A DNA stretch of 64,000 bases from Rugosimonospora africana (GTDB lineage Bacteria; Actinomycetota; Actinomycetes; Mycobacteriales; Micromonosporaceae). The position numbers and the translations under genes were made by a program. The notes beneath the pieces were generated by a model that did no database searches, was not told where the DNA came from, and was given only the letters and a program-made list of their open reading frames with translations. How positions within the stretch are numbered: position 1 is the first letter of the stretch; each line of letters begins with the position of its first letter. Location: positions 47,849-111,848 of the forward strand of contig NZ_BONZ01000017.1 in assembly GCF_016862975.1 (NCBI RefSeq), written 5' to 3'. This document shows positions 53,510 to 63,400 of the stretch, one piece after another.

Positions 53510-54766
53510 ATGGGGGAGCGGAGCCGGGGTGCCGGGGTGGGCAACCCCGACGTGCCCGCGGCGGGCGGGCCGGCCGGCTGGCTGAGCGGGCTCGACGACG
53601 AGGCGGCGCGCCGGCGCGATGCCGGGCTGCGGCGTGAGCTGCGTCCCAGGGCGGCCGGCGACGGAGCCGTGGATCTTGCCGGCAACGACTACCTCGGACT
53701 CTCCCAGCACCCCGAGGTGCTGGCCGCGGCGGCCGACGCCCTGGCCCGGTACGGGCTGGGAGCCACCGGCTCGCGACTGGTGCGCGGATCGACCGAGGCA
53801 CACGCGGCGCTCGAAGCCGGGGTCGCCGACCTGCTCGGTGCCGAGGCCGCCCTGGTGTACTCCTCCGGGTACCTGGCGAACATGGGCGCGGTACGGGCGC
53901 TGGCCGGGCCGGGGACCCTGCTGGTGTCCGACGCGTACAACCACGCGTCCATTGTGGACGGTTGCCGGAACTCCCGGGCCGAGGTCGTGGTGGCACCGCA
54001 CGCCGACGTGGCCGCGGTCGACCGGATTCTCTCCGGCCGTCAGGCCCGCCCGAATTCTGGGCGAGCCGGTCAAGCGGCCGGATTCTCCGGGCCCCCAGCC
54101 GGCCGTCAGGCCCGCCCGGCGGTGGTGGTGACGGAGTCGGTGTTCTCCGTGGACGGCGACCTGGCGCCGCTTGCCGAACTGCACGCGACCTGCCGGCGCC
54201 ACGGCGCACTGCTGCTGGTCGACGACGCGCACGCGGTCGGTCTGCTCGGCGCCCGCGGCGCCGGTGCGGTCGCCGACGCGGGGCTGTCCGGTCAGCCCGA
54301 CGTGGTGGTGACCGTGACGCTGTCGAAGTCGTTCGGCGCGGCGGGGGGCGTGGTCGCCGGGCCGCGGGCGCTGGTCGCGAAGCTGGTGGACACCGGCCGT
54401 ACCTTCATCTACGACACGGCCCTGCCCCCGGCGGTGGCAGCCGGCGCGCTGGCCTCGCTGGAGCTGATCCGGGACGGCGACGCGCTGCGCGCGGAGTCGG
54501 CGGAGCGCGCCGCGCTGGTCGGCAAGCGCCTGGTCGGTCACGACGTGTCGGAGCCGGCGGCCGGCGTGGTGTCGGTGAGCGCGCCCGGTCCGGCCGAGGC
54601 GGTCGCCTGGGCGCAGGCGTGCCGGGACCGAGGGGTCGCGGTCGGCTGCTTCCGGCCACCGTCCACACCGGACGGTCGGTCCCGGCTGCGGCTGACCATC
54701 AACGTCGGGGTGCCGCGCGCGGCGTTCGAGAAGGCGCTGGACATCATCGCGGAGTGTGCGCCGTGA
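53510..54766 (+). CDS. bioF: 8-amino-7-oxononanoate synthase with an internal insertion
   Basis: A 418-residue PLP enzyme condensing pimeloyl thioester with alanine. Motifs: DLAGNDYLGLSQHPEV, TGSRLVRGSTEAH, VDDAHAVGLLG and the PLP lysine in TVTLSKSFGAAGG. GGGGGAG lies 7 bases before the ATG. Residues about 176-203 hold an extra segment (GRQARPNSGRAGQAAG, then FSGPPAGRQARP) bounded by exact 18-bp direct repeats; other BioF proteins are shorter here. Coupled to bioD by a 4-bp overlap. bioA is not in the window. Confidence 0.93.
   Translation: MGERSRGAGVGNPDVPAAGGPAGWLSGLDDEAARRRDAGLRRELRPRAAGDGAVDLAGNDYLGLSQHPEVLAAAADALARYGLGATGSRLVRGSTEAHAALEAGVADLLGAEAALVYSSGYLANMGAVRALAGPGTLLVSDAYNHASIVDGCRNSRAEVVVAPHADVAAVDRILSGRQARPNSGRAGQAAGFSGPPAGRQARPAVVVTESVFSVDGDLAPLAELHATCRRHGALLLVDDAHAVGLLGARGAGAVADAGLSGQPDVVVTVTLSKSFGAAGGVVAGPRALVAKLVDTGRTFIYDTALPPAVAAGALASLELIRDGDALRAESAERAALVGKRLVGHDVSEPAAGVVSVSAPGPAEAVAWAQACRDRGVAVGCFRPPSTPDGRSRLRLTINVGVPRAAFEKALDIIAECAP
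54035..54118 (+). repeat. Direct repeats bounding an in-frame insert in bioF
   Basis: GGCCGTCAGGCCCGCCCG occurs exactly at 54035-54052 and 54101-54118, a 66-bp (22-codon) period. Between them is a GC palindrome centred on GAATTC (GGC-CGCCC-GAATTC type). The arrangement fits either a local duplication or insertion of a small palindromic element that duplicated its target. Confidence 0.8.
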
Positions 54767-55515
54767 CCGACGTGTGGATCATCAGCGGTACCGACACCGG
54801 GGTCGGCAAGACGGTGGTCACCTCGGCGATCGCGGCCGCCGCGGCGGTGGCCGGCCAGCGGGTGGCGGTGATCAAGCCGGGGCAGACCGGCATCGCTCCC
54901 GGTTCGGCCGAGGAGTCCGACCTGGACGTGGTGCGCAGGCTCGCCGCGCCGGCCACCGGACTGAACCTGGTCACCTACCCGGACGCGCTGGCGCCACTGG
55001 CCGCCGCGGAGCAGGTCGGCGCGGAGCCGCTCGCGCTCGGCGACGTCATCGAGGCGGTCGCGCGCACGGCGGCGCACCACGACGTCGTGCTGATCGAAGG
55101 CGCGGGTGGGCTACTGGTACCGATGGGTGAGGGCCGCTGGACGGTCGCCGACCTGGCGCTCGCGCTGCGGTGCCCGACCGTGGTCGTGGCGCGGTCCGGC
55201 CTCGGTACCCTCAACCACACTGCGCTCACCCTGGAGGCGCTGGCCCGGCGCGCGCTGACCGGGTATGTGGTGATCGGATCGTGGCCCGCCACGCCCGAGC
55301 TGGTGCACTGGCGCAACCTCGTCGACCTGGCCGGCGAGCTGGTCGGGGTGCTGCCCGACGGGGCGGGGGCGATGGAGCCGGCGGACTTCCGGGCATCGGC
55401 GCGGTCCTGGCTCAGCCCGCTGCTCTACGGGCGGGCCGACCCGCTGCGGTTGCGTACCGACGGGGTGGCCGGCCGTTCGCCGGAGTGGCCGGAGCCGGTC
55501 GAGCCGCCCCGGTAG
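54763..55515 (+). CDS. bioD: Dethiobiotin synthetase
   Basis: A 250-residue ATP-dependent carboxylase-like ligase forming the ureido ring of dethiobiotin. The P-loop is ISGTDTGVGKTVV; the substrate-site segments KPGQTG and EGAGGLLVPM are intact. The GTG at 54763 overlaps the bioF stop. Ends with a Pro-rich tail, and is followed by a 419-bp intergenic region. Confidence 0.95.
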   Translation: MTDVWIISGTDTGVGKTVVTSAIAAAAAVAGQRVAVIKPGQTGIAPGSAEESDLDVVRRLAAPATGLNLVTYPDALAPLAAAEQVGAEPLALGDVIEAVARTAAHHDVVLIEGAGGLLVPMGEGRWTVADLALALRCPTVVVARSGLGTLNHTALTLEALARRALTGYVVIGSWPATPELVHWRNLVDLAGELVGVLPDGAGAMEPADFRASARSWLSPLLYGRADPLRLRTDGVAGRSPEWPEPVEPPR

Positions 55516-55934
55516 TCCGCCCCTCGGGGGAGCCTCGCGACAGCCCGCCCTCAGGACGGCCGCCCTCAGCGACGGCCGCTCCTCGGGGCGGCCTCCGCGA
55601 TAGACCGTCCGCTATCGACTGTCGCGAAACCGACACGGTCGTCCGGGCCGCCGCCGTGATTGGCGCCGGATCCGGCGGTTGGGCGCCGACGGCCATCGAT
55701 CGGTCGTGGCCGGCCTGTCATGAGTGGTATCCAGTGCGGTCCTGACCGCCTCCTTACCCATGTCACACAGGCAATTCATCAAGCGATACCACTCCGTACC
55801 GGTCGGTCAGTGAGGACGTCACGCGCGATTTCATGCCGCCAAGGCGGGTACCAACGGCTTAGCCCCGTATGGTCCATCCGGGTCGGCATCACCCGACTGG
55901 GAGGGGTTGCGGACCGGTGTAGCGAGAAGCAACC
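55516..55934. other. Intergenic region between bioD and the sensor kinase
   Basis: About 420 bp without a convincing gene. The first 100 bp hold short GC-rich direct repeats (GACGGCCGC followed by CTCAG or CTC), then a weak CGATAG/CTATCG hairpin (about 55599-55619) that may terminate bioD. The later part has lower GC and probably carries the kinase promoter; I cannot identify -35/-10 elements with confidence. Confidence 0.45.
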
Positions 55935-58616
55935 TTGCATGGGGTCAGCGACAAGGTGTCCGGCGATTACGCAGAGACACCAACGGGTTTGGGGGGAGAG
56001 GTCGCCACGGAGGAGAACCTCGGCACTGGGGAGGCGGCGCCGCGCGCCGGCCGTGGCCACCAGGTGGCGGTGCACACCCGCACGGGTGGCCTGCACTCGA
56101 TCCGGCTGCGCCTGATGCTCCCCATCGTGCTGGCCGCGATCGGTCTGGTCGGGCTCGGAGCCGCACAGACCGACACCGCCGTTCACTCGGCGCTGGCCGC
56201 CAAGCGGGGCGAGGCGGTGGCGAACACCGCGATCGTCGCGCTTCAGGTGGAAAACGAACTGGAGCAGGAGATCGCCGAGGCCGACCGGCTGCGGGCCCGG
56301 GGCGGAGCCGGCGCCGCGCTGCTGACCGCGGCGCAGGGCCAGACCGACCTCGCCGTGACCAAGTTTCGCCAGGTCAGCGCGCAGGCCCGGGAGATCGCCC
56401 CGAACCTCGCCGGGGTGCTGAACTCCGCGGCCGGGCAACTGGGCACGCTCGAAGCCGTCCGGGCCGAGGTGCAGAAGCTCGGTGAGGACGCGCTGTCGGG
56501 CAACCTGTACGACGACATCCGGCACGCAGTGCTCGCGGTCGCCGACGCGCTGCCGACCGCGCTCGCCGATGCCGACCTCGCGGCCACCGCCCGAGCGGTC
56601 GCCGCCATCGCCCGGGCCGAATATTACGGCGCCCAGCAGCGCGACCTGCTTCACCAGGTCTTCCTGCGGGGCAGGTTCCTGCCCGGCGAGCAGGCGCAGC
56701 TCGCCGAGCTCGTGGGCGCGCAGGACGAGCGGTTGGCCGAGTTCAGCCGCAACGCGACGCGGCAGCAACAGGCCCTGTACAACCGGGAATTCAGCGGGCC
56801 GGATGTCACCTCGGCCTCGGCCATGCGCTCCGCGGTGCTGGCTCCGTCACCGACGCCGGCGGCGTTGAAGGCCGACCCGGACGGCTGGTACATCACGCAG
56901 AGCAACCTCATGCGCGAGATGCACAACGTACAGCTGAGCCTGTCGCACACGCTGGACCAGACATCGCGCGAGCGGCAGGCGGCGGCGGCCAACCAGGCGA
57001 TGATCACCGGCGCGGCGACCACGGCGCTGATCGGCATCGCGTTCGGCGCGGCGCTGTTCTTCGCGGTACGCACCAGCCGGCGGCTGCGCCGGTTGCGGCG
57101 GGCGGCGCTGACCGTGGCCGGCGTCGAGCTGCCCGGCACCATCACGTCGCTGACCACCGCGCCGGACACCAGCGCGGTGCGCGGCGTGCTCAACACGTCG
57201 GCGGCGCGGGCCGACTCCCTGTCCGTGGCCGGCAGCGACGAGATCGGTGAGGTGGGCGCGGCACTGTCCACAGTGCACCGTCAGGCGCTGCGGCTCGCCG
57301 CCGACCAGGCGCTGATGAGGCTCGACATCGCCGGACTGTTCGTCGCGCTGTCCCGGCGCGGCCAGACGCTGGTCAACCGGCAGCTCGAGCTGATCGCCGA
57401 CTTCGAGCGCATGGAGACCGATCCGGACGCGCTGGGCCGGCTCTTCCAGCTCGACCACCTGGCCGCGCGGATGCGGCGTAACGACGAAAACCTGCTGGTA
57501 CTGGCCGGAGGCGAGCCGGGCGGCCGGGTGATGACGGCGGTGCCCCTGATCGACGTGATCCGCGCGGCGTCGGCGGAGATCGAGGATTATCACCGGATCG
57601 AACCGGTCGCCGTCGCCGAGGTGGCGGTCGCCGCACCCGTCGTCCGCGACCTGATCCACCTGCTCGCCGAGCTGCTGGAAAACGCCACCCAGTATTCTCC
57701 GCCGAGCACCAGGGTGGGGGTCTCCGCCCGCCGTACCGTCGACACGGTCACCGTCACGGTCTTCGACGAGGGCATCGGCATACCCGCGGCCCAGGTCACC
57801 GAGCTGAACGGCAGGCTGAGCCGGACCACCATGCTGACCGCCGAGCTGGCCGGGACGATGGGCCTGCTCGTGGTGTCCCGGCTGGCGGCACGGCACCAGA
57901 TTGCGGTGGAGCTGCGCAGCGCCGGCGGCGGGGGCACGGCCGCGCTGGTGGCGCTGCCGATCGCCATCCTGGCGCCGGTACCGCCGCCGCTGGCCCGGGG
58001 AGAGCAGCCCGCCGGAGCGCATCCGGCGCCGTACGCGGTGCGGGCGGCGCAGAACAGCGCCGGCCGGGCGGTCACCCGGGCGGTCGGCGGCTTCGCGCCG
58101 ATCGTCGCGGACCCGATCCCGCCGTTGACCCGCGGTCCGGCCGCGGTGGCTCCGGCCAGCTACGCCGCGACCGGCGCGACGCCGGTCAGCCCGATCCAGT
58201 ACGGCGCGTACCCGCCGGAGGTCCCGCCGCCAAACGGGACCGGTCGCGCGAACAACGGCGCCACCGGTGGCCCGGTCAACGGCACGCCGAACGGGGCCGG
58301 CGGATATCCGTCGGCTGGCGGTTTCTCATCGGCTGGCGGTTATCCCGGGGCGGGCGGTTATCCGGCTGCTGGCGCGGCTGGCGGCTATCCGGCCGCTGGC
58401 GCGGCCGGCGGGGTCGACGAGAGCATGGGCCTGCCCCGACGGCGGCCCGGTCGCCTGCTGGTGCCCGGTCAGCTGACCGACCGCACTCCGCCGGCACCCG
58501 CCGACGACCCCAGCCGCCCACCCGACCCCGACGCCATCCGCGCGCGTCTCAGTGGGCTGGCCAGCGGGCTGGCCGCCGCTGCCCGACACACCGACAACCC
58601 CCGTCCGCCTGCGTGA
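55935..58616 (+). CDS. Conservon-type sensor kinase (NIT domain, HATPase)
   Basis: An 893-residue membrane protein resembling CvnA of actinobacterial conservons. One N-terminal helix (LRLMLPIVLAAIGLVGLGA), an extracytoplasmic nitrate/nitrite-sensing-type helical domain (about 80-350), a second helix (MITGAATTALIGIAFGAALF), a HAMP-like linker, and an ATPase domain with LLAELLENATQYSPP (N-box) and VFDEGIGIP. No clear phospho-acceptor His box, as in conservon kinases. The C-terminal 200 residues are disordered with GGYPAAGAA repeats. Start is uncertain (TTG 55935 or GTG 55956). Confidence 0.82.
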   Translation: MHGVSDKVSGDYAETPTGLGGEVATEENLGTGEAAPRAGRGHQVAVHTRTGGLHSIRLRLMLPIVLAAIGLVGLGAAQTDTAVHSALAAKRGEAVANTAIVALQVENELEQEIAEADRLRARGGAGAALLTAAQGQTDLAVTKFRQVSAQAREIAPNLAGVLNSAAGQLGTLEAVRAEVQKLGEDALSGNLYDDIRHAVLAVADALPTALADADLAATARAVAAIARAEYYGAQQRDLLHQVFLRGRFLPGEQAQLAELVGAQDERLAEFSRNATRQQQALYNREFSGPDVTSASAMRSAVLAPSPTPAALKADPDGWYITQSNLMREMHNVQLSLSHTLDQTSRERQAAAANQAMITGAATTALIGIAFGAALFFAVRTSRRLRRLRRAALTVAGVELPGTITSLTTAPDTSAVRGVLNTSAARADSLSVAGSDEIGEVGAALSTVHRQALRLAADQALMRLDIAGLFVALSRRGQTLVNRQLELIADFERMETDPDALGRLFQLDHLAARMRRNDENLLVLAGGEPGGRVMTAVPLIDVIRAASAEIEDYHRIEPVAVAEVAVAAPVVRDLIHLLAELLENATQYSPPSTRVGVSARRTVDTVTVTVFDEGIGIPAAQVTELNGRLSRTTMLTAELAGTMGLLVVSRLAARHQIAVELRSAGGGGTAALVALPIAILAPVPPPLARGEQPAGAHPAPYAVRAAQNSAGRAVTRAVGGFAPIVADPIPPLTRGPAAVAPASYAATGATPVSPIQYGAYPPEVPPPNGTGRANNGATGGPVNGTPNGAGGYPSAGGFSSAGGYPGAGGYPAAGAAGGYPAAGAAGGVDESMGLPRRRPGRLLVPGQLTDRTPPAPADDPSRPPDPDAIRARLSGLASGLAAAARHTDNPRPPA

Positions 58617-58744
58617 CCACCGCCTCCCGCCCGACCAGGCGTCGCACCCGCGCCGCAGCGCTCGCGAGGCGCCACAGCGTGAGCCCCGCTCCGAAAGCTC
58701 GACCTGGGTCCGCCCGGGCTTGACCGACCAGCGAAGGACGCATG

Positions 58745-59170
58745 ATGAGCATCCCGACCGACCACTCGACCGAGTCCGTCGAAGGCAACCTCAACTGGTT
58801 GCTCACGACGTTTGCCCGACGGGTACCGGACATCGCGCACGCGCTCGCGGTGTCCGTCGACGGGCTGACCCTCGCCGCCTCCGAGGGGCTGCCCGTCGAC
58901 CGGGCCGACCAGCTGTCCGCGATCACCAGCGGTCTGGCCAGCCTCACCGTTGGCGCCGCCAAGTGCCTGGCCACCGGCCGGGTACGGCAGACCGTGGTGG
59001 ACATGGACGACGGCGTGCTGCTGGTCATGGCGGTCGGCGACCGGGCGCACCTGGCCGTACTCGGCAGCTCCGGCTGCGACCTGGGCCAGGTCGGGTACGA
59101 GACCGCACTGCTGGCGCACCGGGTGTCCAGCGCGCTGGAACCGGGTGCCCGGGTCGCGGGCCAGTTATGA
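58745..59170 (+). CDS. Roadblock/LC7-domain protein (CvnB-like)
   Basis: A 141-residue cytoplasmic protein of the roadblock/LC7 fold (NLNWLLTTFARRVPDIAHAL, VSVDGLTLAASEGLP, VDMDDGVLLVMAVGDRAHL). In conservons this subunit partners the kinase, a DUF742 protein and a small Ras-like GTPase. AAGGA lies 6 bases before the ATG at 58745; an ATG at 58742 is too close. Directly downstream is a TAXI receptor gene instead of the DUF742 and GTPase genes. Confidence 0.9.
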   Translation: MSIPTDHSTESVEGNLNWLLTTFARRVPDIAHALAVSVDGLTLAASEGLPVDRADQLSAITSGLASLTVGAAKCLATGRVRQTVVDMDDGVLLVMAVGDRAHLAVLGSSGCDLGQVGYETALLAHRVSSALEPGARVAGQL

Positions 59171-60165
59171 GCGGTACGCCATCCGCCGGGCACCGGGCGG
59201 CGGTCAGCCGCCGTGCGTTGCTCGGGTTGCCGCTGCTCGCCCTGGCCGGCTGCGCCGTCGCGAAGGACCCGGCGAGCAGCCGCTGGCACCAGGGCGAGCT
59301 GGCCGTGGGTACGGGTAACCCGACGGGCGTGTTCTACGAGGTCGGCGCCGCGTACGCCGCGGTGATCAACCGGCACCTGTCCGGGTACGACGCGGTGGCC
59401 GCCCCGACGAACGGTTCGGTGGACAACCTGAAGCGGCTGGGGACCGGGAACGTCGACATCGGCCTGGTGTTCGCCGACAACGCCGCGGACGCGCTGCACG
59501 GCACCGGGCCGTTCGCCGGGCAGGCCCAGCAGTTGCGCGCACTGGCCCGGATCTACAACAACTACGCCCACGTCATCGTGCGCACCGACCGGGACATCGC
59601 CTCGGTCGCCGACATGCGCGGGAAGCGGATCTCGACGAGTACCCACAACTCGGGTACCGAGGTGATGGCCAACCGGATGCTCAGCGCCGTGGGCCTGAAC
59701 CCGGACAGGGACGTCGTCAAGCTGCCCATGTCACTGGGCCAGACGACGGACGCGCTGGCCGCCGGCACGATCGACGGCATGTTCTGGTCCGGCGGCCTGC
59801 CCACCCCCGGCGTCGGTGACCTGTTCCGCGAGGCCAGCGGGCACGTCCAGTTCCTGCCCGTCGACGGGTTGATCCCGGCGTTGACGAAGCTGTACGGCGC
59901 GGGCATCTACACCGGTGCGGTGCTGCCCAAGGCCACCTACGGGCTGACCGCCGACGTGCGGACGGTCGCCGAGCCCAACATGATGGTCGTTGACCAGACG
60001 ATGCCGGAGGGGCTCGCGTACCAGTTGACCGGGCTGCTGTTCCAATACCAGTCGGAGCTGGCCAAGGTGCACCCGGTGGCCAACGACATCAAGCGCGACA
60101 CGGCACCGGAGACCGATCCGGTCCCGCTGCACCCCGGGGCGGCCCGGTTCTACCAGCGCGGTTGA
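59167..60165 (+). CDS. TAXI-family TRAP transporter solute receptor lipoprotein
   Basis: A 332-residue exported lipoprotein. A twin-arginine-like start (VSRRALLGLPLLALAGC) suggests Tat export and lipidation of the Cys in LAGC. The mature domain has TAXI features: GTGNPTGVFYEVGAAYAAVI, GNVDIGLVFADNAADAL and FWSGGLPTPGVGDL. TAXI receptors normally feed a fused DctQM permease, but none is in the window. The ATG overlaps the roadblock gene stop, so the lipoprotein is probably the sensory input of the kinase rather than a transporter subunit (inference). Confidence 0.87.
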   Translation: MSGTPSAGHRAAVSRRALLGLPLLALAGCAVAKDPASSRWHQGELAVGTGNPTGVFYEVGAAYAAVINRHLSGYDAVAAPTNGSVDNLKRLGTGNVDIGLVFADNAADALHGTGPFAGQAQQLRALARIYNNYAHVIVRTDRDIASVADMRGKRISTSTHNSGTEVMANRMLSAVGLNPDRDVVKLPMSLGQTTDALAAGTIDGMFWSGGLPTPGVGDLFREASGHVQFLPVDGLIPALTKLYGAGIYTGAVLPKATYGLTADVRTVAEPNMMVVDQTMPEGLAYQLTGLLFQYQSELAKVHPVANDIKRDTAPETDPVPLHPGAARFYQRG

Positions 60166-60419
60166 CTGTCAGGTGGTCCGATCGGCCGGGTACCGGCCAT
60201 GTCCGGCCGGCGTTGCCTGCCCGCTCGTGCCGACCCGGGTACCCGAACGGGCGGCTCAACCCGATCCACCCGGAACGGTCCGCTCAAGTTGCTGAGCCCG
60301 TCATACGCCGTTCAGGTATCGTCCGCACGAGATCGACGACTGACGCCTAGCGTCCACATGCCGGCCCGTGAATAGTCCGGGCTGTGATACACCACCGACC
60401 CCCTTGGAGGTGCGGGTCT

Positions 60420-63400
60420 TTGTCTGCGCCGTTTGCCCGGCGAGTAACCATCGCCGCCCTATCAATCACCACCGCAGGCATCGCCTGCACATCGCTCGCC
60501 GTGCCGGCGTCGGCCAACCCCGCCGGCACCGGGCTGGTCATCAGCGAGGCGTACGTCAACGGCGGCTCGTCCGGCGCGAGCTACCTCAACAAGTTCATCG
60601 AGCTCTACAACCCGGCGGCGGATGCGGTCTCCCTCACCGGTGACACGCTCCAGTACCGCGCGCCCACGAGCACCGTGGTGCCCAGCGGTTCGCAGGTGTT
60701 CGCGCTCTCCGGGACGGTGGCCGGGCACGGTCACTTCCTCATCCAGTTGCCGAGCAACAACGCGAGCACCGACCCCGGAGCACCGCTGCCCGCACCGGAT
60801 TTGAGCACCGGCGGCAGCGTCAACCCGGGCGCCGGCGGCGGCACGCTGTTCATCGCGGCCAGCACGGCGGGCGTGCTGCCCACCGACCCGGCCGTGATCG
60901 ACAAGATCGGCTGGGGGACCAGCAACTCTCCGGAGGGGAGCGCCCCGAGCGGCAACTCCCTGACACTGAGCTACCAGCGCGACGCGGCCGGCACGGACAC
61001 GGACAACAACGCCACCGACTTCCACGTCGTCGCCCCGACCCCGCAGAACGCCGCCTCCGACTCCGGCCCGGGCACCGGTACGGTCACCGTCACCAACCCC
61101 GGTACCCAGAACGCCACGGCCGGTACGGCGATCACCGCACTGTCGCTCGCCGCCTCCGGCGGCACCGCGCCGTACACCTGGACGGCGACCGGGCTGCCCG
61201 CCGGGCTGAGCATCTCCCCGGACGGCACCATCTCGGGCACCCCCACCGACGCCGGCACGTCGTCGGTGACGGTCACCGCCACCGACTCGACCGGCGCCAA
61301 GGGCTCCGCGACCTTCAGCTTCCAGGTCACCGGGGCCGCCCCGACCGTCGTGCCGATCGCGTCGATCCAGGGCACCAACACCGACACCTCGCCGTACGCC
61401 GGGAAGACCGTGACCACCGAGGGCGTCGTCACCGCGGCCTACGCGACCGGCGGCTTCAACGGCTTCTTCCTGGAGACCGGCGGTGCCGGCGGCGCCTCGG
61501 CCGACGACCACACCCCCGGCGCCTCCGACGCGGTCTTCGTGTTCGGGTCCACGTCGGCGAAACAGGTCACCATCGGCGAGAGCGTCCAGGTGACCGGCCA
61601 GGTCAGCGAGTTCCAGGGGGAGACCGAGATCGGGTCCCCGACCGTGACCCAGCTCGACACCGCGCTGCCGGCCGTCGTCCCCGACCAGATCCCGTGGTCG
61701 GACCTGACGACCGACGTCGCGAAGGAGGCGCACGAGGGCGAGCTGATCGCTCCCCAGGGCGACTTCACCGTGTCGGACAACTACGACGCCAACTGGTACG
61801 GCTCCTTCACCCTGGCCGCCGGTGACACCCCGCTGCGCCAGCCGACCGACGCCGGCACCGCGGGCAGCGCCGGCGCGCAGGCAGCGGTGGCCGACAACGC
61901 GGCCCGGATGGTGACGCTCGACGACGGTTCGAGCGTGAACTACAGCACCAGCGCCAACCAGAACACCCCGCTGCCCTGGCTGACCCCGACCAACCCGGTC
62001 TCGGTCGGCTCGAAGGTGACCTTCCACCAGCCGGTGATCCTCGAATACCGGTTCTCGCTGTGGAACTTCCAGCCGACCCACCAGGTCACCGACAACGGAG
62101 CCGCTGTCGCCACGTTCAGTGACACCCGTACCGGCAACCAGCAGCCGGCCAACGTCGGCGGCGGCGCACGCCTGGCCACCTTCAACGTCGAGAACTACTT
62201 CCCGATGACCGGCGAGGACTACGTCGCCAAGGGGCTGGGCACCTGCACGTACTACACCGACCGGCAGGGCAACCGGATCGGCGTCAACACCTGCACCGGC
62301 ACCGACGGCAGCGCCGGTCCGCGTGGCGCGGCCGACGACACCAACTTCGCCCGCCAGCAGTCGAAGATCGTGACCGGGATCAACCGGCTCGGCGCCAGCA
62401 TCGTGTCGCTGGAGGAGATCGAGAACTCGGCCAAGTTCGGCGAACCGCGGGACACCGCGCTGGCCGGGCTCGTCGACGCGCTCAACACGGCCGCCGGCTC
62501 GAACGTCTGGGCCTACGTGCCGTCGCCGTCCGCCGACAAGCTCCCTCCGCTTGCCGACCAGGACGTCATCCGTACCGCGTTCATCTACAAGCCGGCCGAC
62601 GTCGCCCTGGTCGGGGCGTCGACGGTGCTGACCGGCGACTCCGGCCCCGGCCAGCCGTTCTCGATCGCCCGTGAGCCGTTGGCACAGGGCTTCAAGAAGG
62701 CCGGTGCCACCGACAAGGACGCCTTCCTGGTGGTGGCCAACCACCTGAAGTCGAAGGGCGCCGACGGCAGCCCGCTGTACCCGGGCGACGCCGAGGACAC
62801 CTCGTCCCCGGCCGTGGACCAGGGTGCGTTCAACGAGACCCGGGTGCACCAGGCGCAGGACATGGCCGCGTTCGCCTCGCAGACGGCGTCCAGCCTCGGT
62901 ACCGACCGGGTGTTCCTGCTCGGTGACTTCAACGCGTACACGCACGAGGACCCGATGCAGACCCTGTACGGGGACGGGTACACCGACCTGGGCAGCGCGC
63001 TCGACCCGACGGAGTGGACGTACTCGTTCAACGGCCTGGAGGGCTCGCTCGACCACGTGCTGGCCAGCCCGACCGCGCGAGCGATGGTCACCGGCGCGGA
63101 CGTGTGGCAGATCAACGCACAGGAGGCGGTGGCCTACGCCTACAGCCGCTACAACTACAACGCGGCCCAGCTGTTCGACGGCACCGACCCGTTCGCGGCC
63201 TCCGACCACGACCCGGTGGTCGTCGGGCTGAACCTGCCGGTCACGCCGACGGCACCGGCCTGGAACGCCTCGACGGTCTACAACAACGGCGACACGGTGA
63301 CCTACCAGGGCTCCACCTGGCAGGCGATGTGGTGGACGCAGAACCAGAAGCCGGGCGACCCCTACGGCCCGTGGGAGCAGATGTCGACCGCGGCGGACGG

